The translations under genes were made by a program, and so were the position numbers. From Prevotella bivia DSM 20514 (lineage in GTDB: Bacteria; Bacteroidota; Bacteroidia; Bacteroidales; Bacteroidaceae): a stretch of DNA of 64,000 bases. Below the pieces are notes generated by a model. It saw only the letters and a list, made by a program, of their open reading frames with translations. It made no database searches and was not told the DNA's origin. Below are positions 61,889-64,000 of this stretch, in pieces. The DNA is taken from positions 1,830,482 through 1,894,481 of the forward strand of contig NZ_JH660660.1 of the NCBI RefSeq assembly GCF_000262545.1, in the 5' to 3' direction. Position 1 is the first letter of the stretch. The number at the start of each line of letters is the position of its first letter.

Positions 61889-63589
61889 ATGTACAGCAAA
61901 ATAAGTATTCTTCTCCTTTTAGCCTTTATGAGTATATCAAGTATGGCACAAACCGTGAGAAATAATTACCCCAACTTTCAATCGCCAAAGCGAGAAACGA
62001 GAGCGGTATGGCTCACCACCTTTGCTAATCTTGATTGGCCTAAAACTTATGCTACATCGCCCGAGAACATTGAAAGGCAGAAGCAGGAGCTTATAACTTT
62101 GCTCGACCAATATCAACAAGCCAACATTAACACTGTACTCCTACAAACACGTGTGCGTGCAGCTACGATCTATCCCTCTGCTATTGAGCCATGGGATAAA
62201 TGTATTACTGGAAAAGAGGGGAAAGCCCCTAGTAATGGTTACGATCCATTGAAGTTTGTGGTAGATGAATGTCATAAGCGTGGTATGGCTATTCATGCGT
62301 GGATAGCTTCTATGCCTGCTGGGAGTAAACACTCTTTGGGGGCTAGAATGCTTGTACAAAAGGGTTTCAAGTTGCGCTATTTGTCTACTGGTGCATACTT
62401 GAATCCTGCGGATAGTCAAGTACCTAACTATTTAGCACAAATATGTGGCGAAGTGGTAAGAAATTATGATGTCGATGGTATTCATCTCGACTATATTCGT
62501 TATCCTGACGGTTGGTCTTCGCCAACGGGCAGATATGGTGATACGCGTGATGATCGTCGGGCACAGATAACAAACATTGTGCGTGCCATTCACGATCAGG
62601 TTAAAGCTATCAAACCATGGGTGAAAATGTCATGTTCGCCCATTGGTAAATATGCTGATCTCAACCACTATTCATCTAAGAATTATAATGGCAGAGATCG
62701 CCTTTCACAAGAGTCGCAAGAGTGGTTACGGCAAGGATTGATGGATCAGCTCTATCCTATGCAGTATTTCCGTGGCACAAATTATTATCCTTTCCTTGCC
62801 GACTGGGAGGAGAACAAGCATGCGAAGGAGATCGTATCGGGTATCGGTACCTATTTTCTTGATCCGCGAGAGGGCAATTGGAAACTCAATGAGGTGAAAC
62901 GACAAATGAATGTGAGTCGTGATCTTGGTATAGGACATGCTCACTTCCGCTCTGCCTTTCTCACTAATAATAAGCAAGGAATACTCGATTTTGAGCAACA
63001 ATTTAATGCTTATCCTGCGCTTCCACAGGCTTTAGAAAGTAAACAACAAACTGTGGCTGCACCTTCGTATTGTAAAGATAATGACTTGATTATGTCAGAG
63101 GATAGTAATACCAAACTGCTTGCATGGGAAGGAATATCACCTTATTATAATATTTATGCGAGCAAGACATTCCCCGTAGATATTACTAAGGCTGAAAACA
63201 TGGTGTATGCTAAGTTTAGTGGTAAGATGCTTACGCTTAAAAATCCTTATCAGCAGCACAATATCCATTATGCTATAACAGCTATTGATAGGTTTGATAA
63301 TGAGAGTATTGCCTTGCAAGAGCGTAGTCGTACTACAACTTCTACTCATAGTGTCATGCTCTCTAATGATGGCATAACACTTGAACTTCCTTGCAAGATG
63401 GTAGCATTTAAAGCTCGCTATTATACAGTAGAGACATTACAAGGAAATATAGTTCGACAACTATCGGGTACACCAAAGGGCAACACCGTTTCTATTATTG
63501 GCTTGCCTAACGGTATGTATAAGCTCAAAGCAATGTATCCCCATAGCAAGTTTGCCTCAAATATAGGTTTCTTCTTCGTGAACAATTAA
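61889..63589 (+). CDS. Glycosyl hydrolase-like 10 (GHL10/DUF187) family protein, second copy
   Basis: Protein of 566 residues with a signal peptide (about 1-20, ending SMAQ). The GHL10 barrel starts at RETRAVWLTTFANLDWP and includes INTVLLQTRVRA, AIHAWIASMP and DGIHLDYIRYPDGW, whose Asp residues are likely catalytic. C-terminal beta-rich domains follow (about 410-470 fibronectin-like, and a final domain near 485-560). It is paralogous to the product of 12923-14470 but diverged, and the two loci lie almost 48 kb apart. Probably exported and acting on a surface or cell-wall glycan; no activity assigned. Confidence 0.88.
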   Translation: MYSKISILLLLAFMSISSMAQTVRNNYPNFQSPKRETRAVWLTTFANLDWPKTYATSPENIERQKQELITLLDQYQQANINTVLLQTRVRAATIYPSAIEPWDKCITGKEGKAPSNGYDPLKFVVDECHKRGMAIHAWIASMPAGSKHSLGARMLVQKGFKLRYLSTGAYLNPADSQVPNYLAQICGEVVRNYDVDGIHLDYIRYPDGWSSPTGRYGDTRDDRRAQITNIVRAIHDQVKAIKPWVKMSCSPIGKYADLNHYSSKNYNGRDRLSQESQEWLRQGLMDQLYPMQYFRGTNYYPFLADWEENKHAKEIVSGIGTYFLDPREGNWKLNEVKRQMNVSRDLGIGHAHFRSAFLTNNKQGILDFEQQFNAYPALPQALESKQQTVAAPSYCKDNDLIMSEDSNTKLLAWEGISPYYNIYASKTFPVDITKAENMVYAKFSGKMLTLKNPYQQHNIHYAITAIDRFDNESIALQERSRTTTSTHSVMLSNDGITLELPCKMVAFKARYYTVETLQGNIVRQLSGTPKGNTVSIIGLPNGMYKLKAMYPHSKFASNIGFFFVNN

Positions 63590-63627
63590 AATGATAGGAT
63601 CATCTAATGCTTGTAAATGGGTAATTC

Positions 63628-64000
63628 TTATTCTCTTATTACTATCCAAGGTTCTTCTGTTAGAATGGGAGCTGAGAATTTAACAACCCAACCATCAGTG
63701 GTAACGATATAATTATGGCTACCCGAAACGGTTGATTCCTTTACATTAACAGTATAAGTATTGTCTTTCTGCATAGGCGATGCTAACGTATAATTTGCCA
63801 ATACGCCAAGATTAAATAGTTCGCCTTTTTGCTTTCCTAGTGCCACTTGGTTGTTCAAGGCAAATAAATTTTGTAAGGGGATATGATATAATGCAGGGTT
63901 GATATTGCTGAGTAATGCGATTATAACCATACCCATATCTTTACCTTCTGTTGATGCAAAAAACTCCTTCATTGTCTTGTATTGAGGATATTTCTCTTTT
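63628..64000 (-). CDS. C-terminal part of an unidentified protein, cut by the window edge
   Basis: The frame is open from the stop at 63628 to the right edge. An internal Met at 63972 is followed by 114 residues, but upstream codons continue without a stop (ending YPQYKT before that Met), so the true start is probably outside. The visible part has a helical stretch then beta-rich sequence ending PWIVIRE. No family recognised. Convergent with the GHL10 gene, which ends 38 bases away. Confidence 0.5.
   Translation of the reverse strand, partial: KEKYPQYKTMKEFFASTEGKDMGMVIIALLSNINPALYHIPLQNLFALNNQVALGKQKGELFNLGVLANYTLASPMQKDNTYTVNVKESTVSGSHNYIVTTDGWVVKFSAPILTEEPWIVIRE

Overview
The window is chromosomal DNA from a member of the Bacteroidetes, most likely Prevotella or a close relative. 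Nearly every identifiable promoter has the Bacteroidetes -7 element TAnnTTTG rather than a sigma70 -10 box. The gene content also fits this group: an Nqr respiratory pump, TamB, PF14121 porin, DUF4199, DUF6452/DUF6048, DUF4468 and a ComEC without its nuclease domain. DNA is AT-rich, with short operons and convergent pairs closed by hairpin terminators. I see no prophage, intact insertion sequence, plasmid gene or CRISPR/cas locus. Most of the sequence is core genome.

Layout. 1-2819: nqrABC on the minus strand, cut at the left edge inside nqrC. 2957-9306: tamB and rpsA. 9307-10095: a long non-coding stretch with a terminator, an AT-rich hairpin, a 66-bp tandem repeat and a structured leader. 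10096-12841: C69 dipeptidase and a CD225/DUF2752/TM2 membrane-protein operon. 12923-18480 (minus): a GHL10 glycosidase-like protein, an ECF sigma factor with a membrane partner and a Spy-like protein, then mazG, a lipoprotein and RNase Z. 18629-21325: valS. 21528-32732 (minus): guanine deaminase, HD protein, MenA, porin, DUF4468 protein, uvrB, ppdK. 33091-34521: rlmD. 34972-40997 (minus): dapA, DMT transporter, truA, comEC, xseB, xseA. 41141-45820 (plus): MATE transporter, CMP-kinase-like protein, small membrane protein, rfbB, purT. 46020-47480: GH125 mannosidase. 47481-48132: a second repeat-rich spacer. 48133-49245: a small secreted protein resembling a subtilase propeptide, and a HAD phosphatase. 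49289-54257 (minus): 5-FTHF cyclo-ligase, S41 protease, dCMP deaminase, M3 peptidase. 54333-58692 (minus): a six-gene operon from DUF4199 to ApbE and a Crp-type regulator. 58787-59474: SRP RNA joined to tRNA-Thr, and two identical tRNA-Asp genes. 59562-61674 (minus): GNAT, membrane protein, recR, beta-barrel protein. 61889-63589: a second GHL10 protein. The right edge cuts an unidentified minus-strand gene.

Functional links. Nqr needs covalent FMN on NqrB and NqrC; the ApbE encoded at 55000-56016 is the enzyme type that attaches it, and NqrB shows a matching acceptor motif. MenA supplies the menaquinone precursor used by the chain. Envelope work is prominent: TamB, porin, a small beta-barrel, lipoproteins, S41 protease, M3 peptidase, two GHL10 proteins and GH125.

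The least explained material is non-coding. One repeat family, with a period of 66-71 bp and a -7 promoter element in each unit, occurs at three loci and appears to provide promoters for neighbouring genes. Around it lie a 22-bp-period degenerate repeat, AT-rich hairpins, a structured leader, and a hairpin-terminator family whose sequence recalls IS3-family ends. Several genes (truA, the DUF4199 gene, uvrB, tamB) have a -7 element so close to the start codon that their mRNAs should be almost leaderless.
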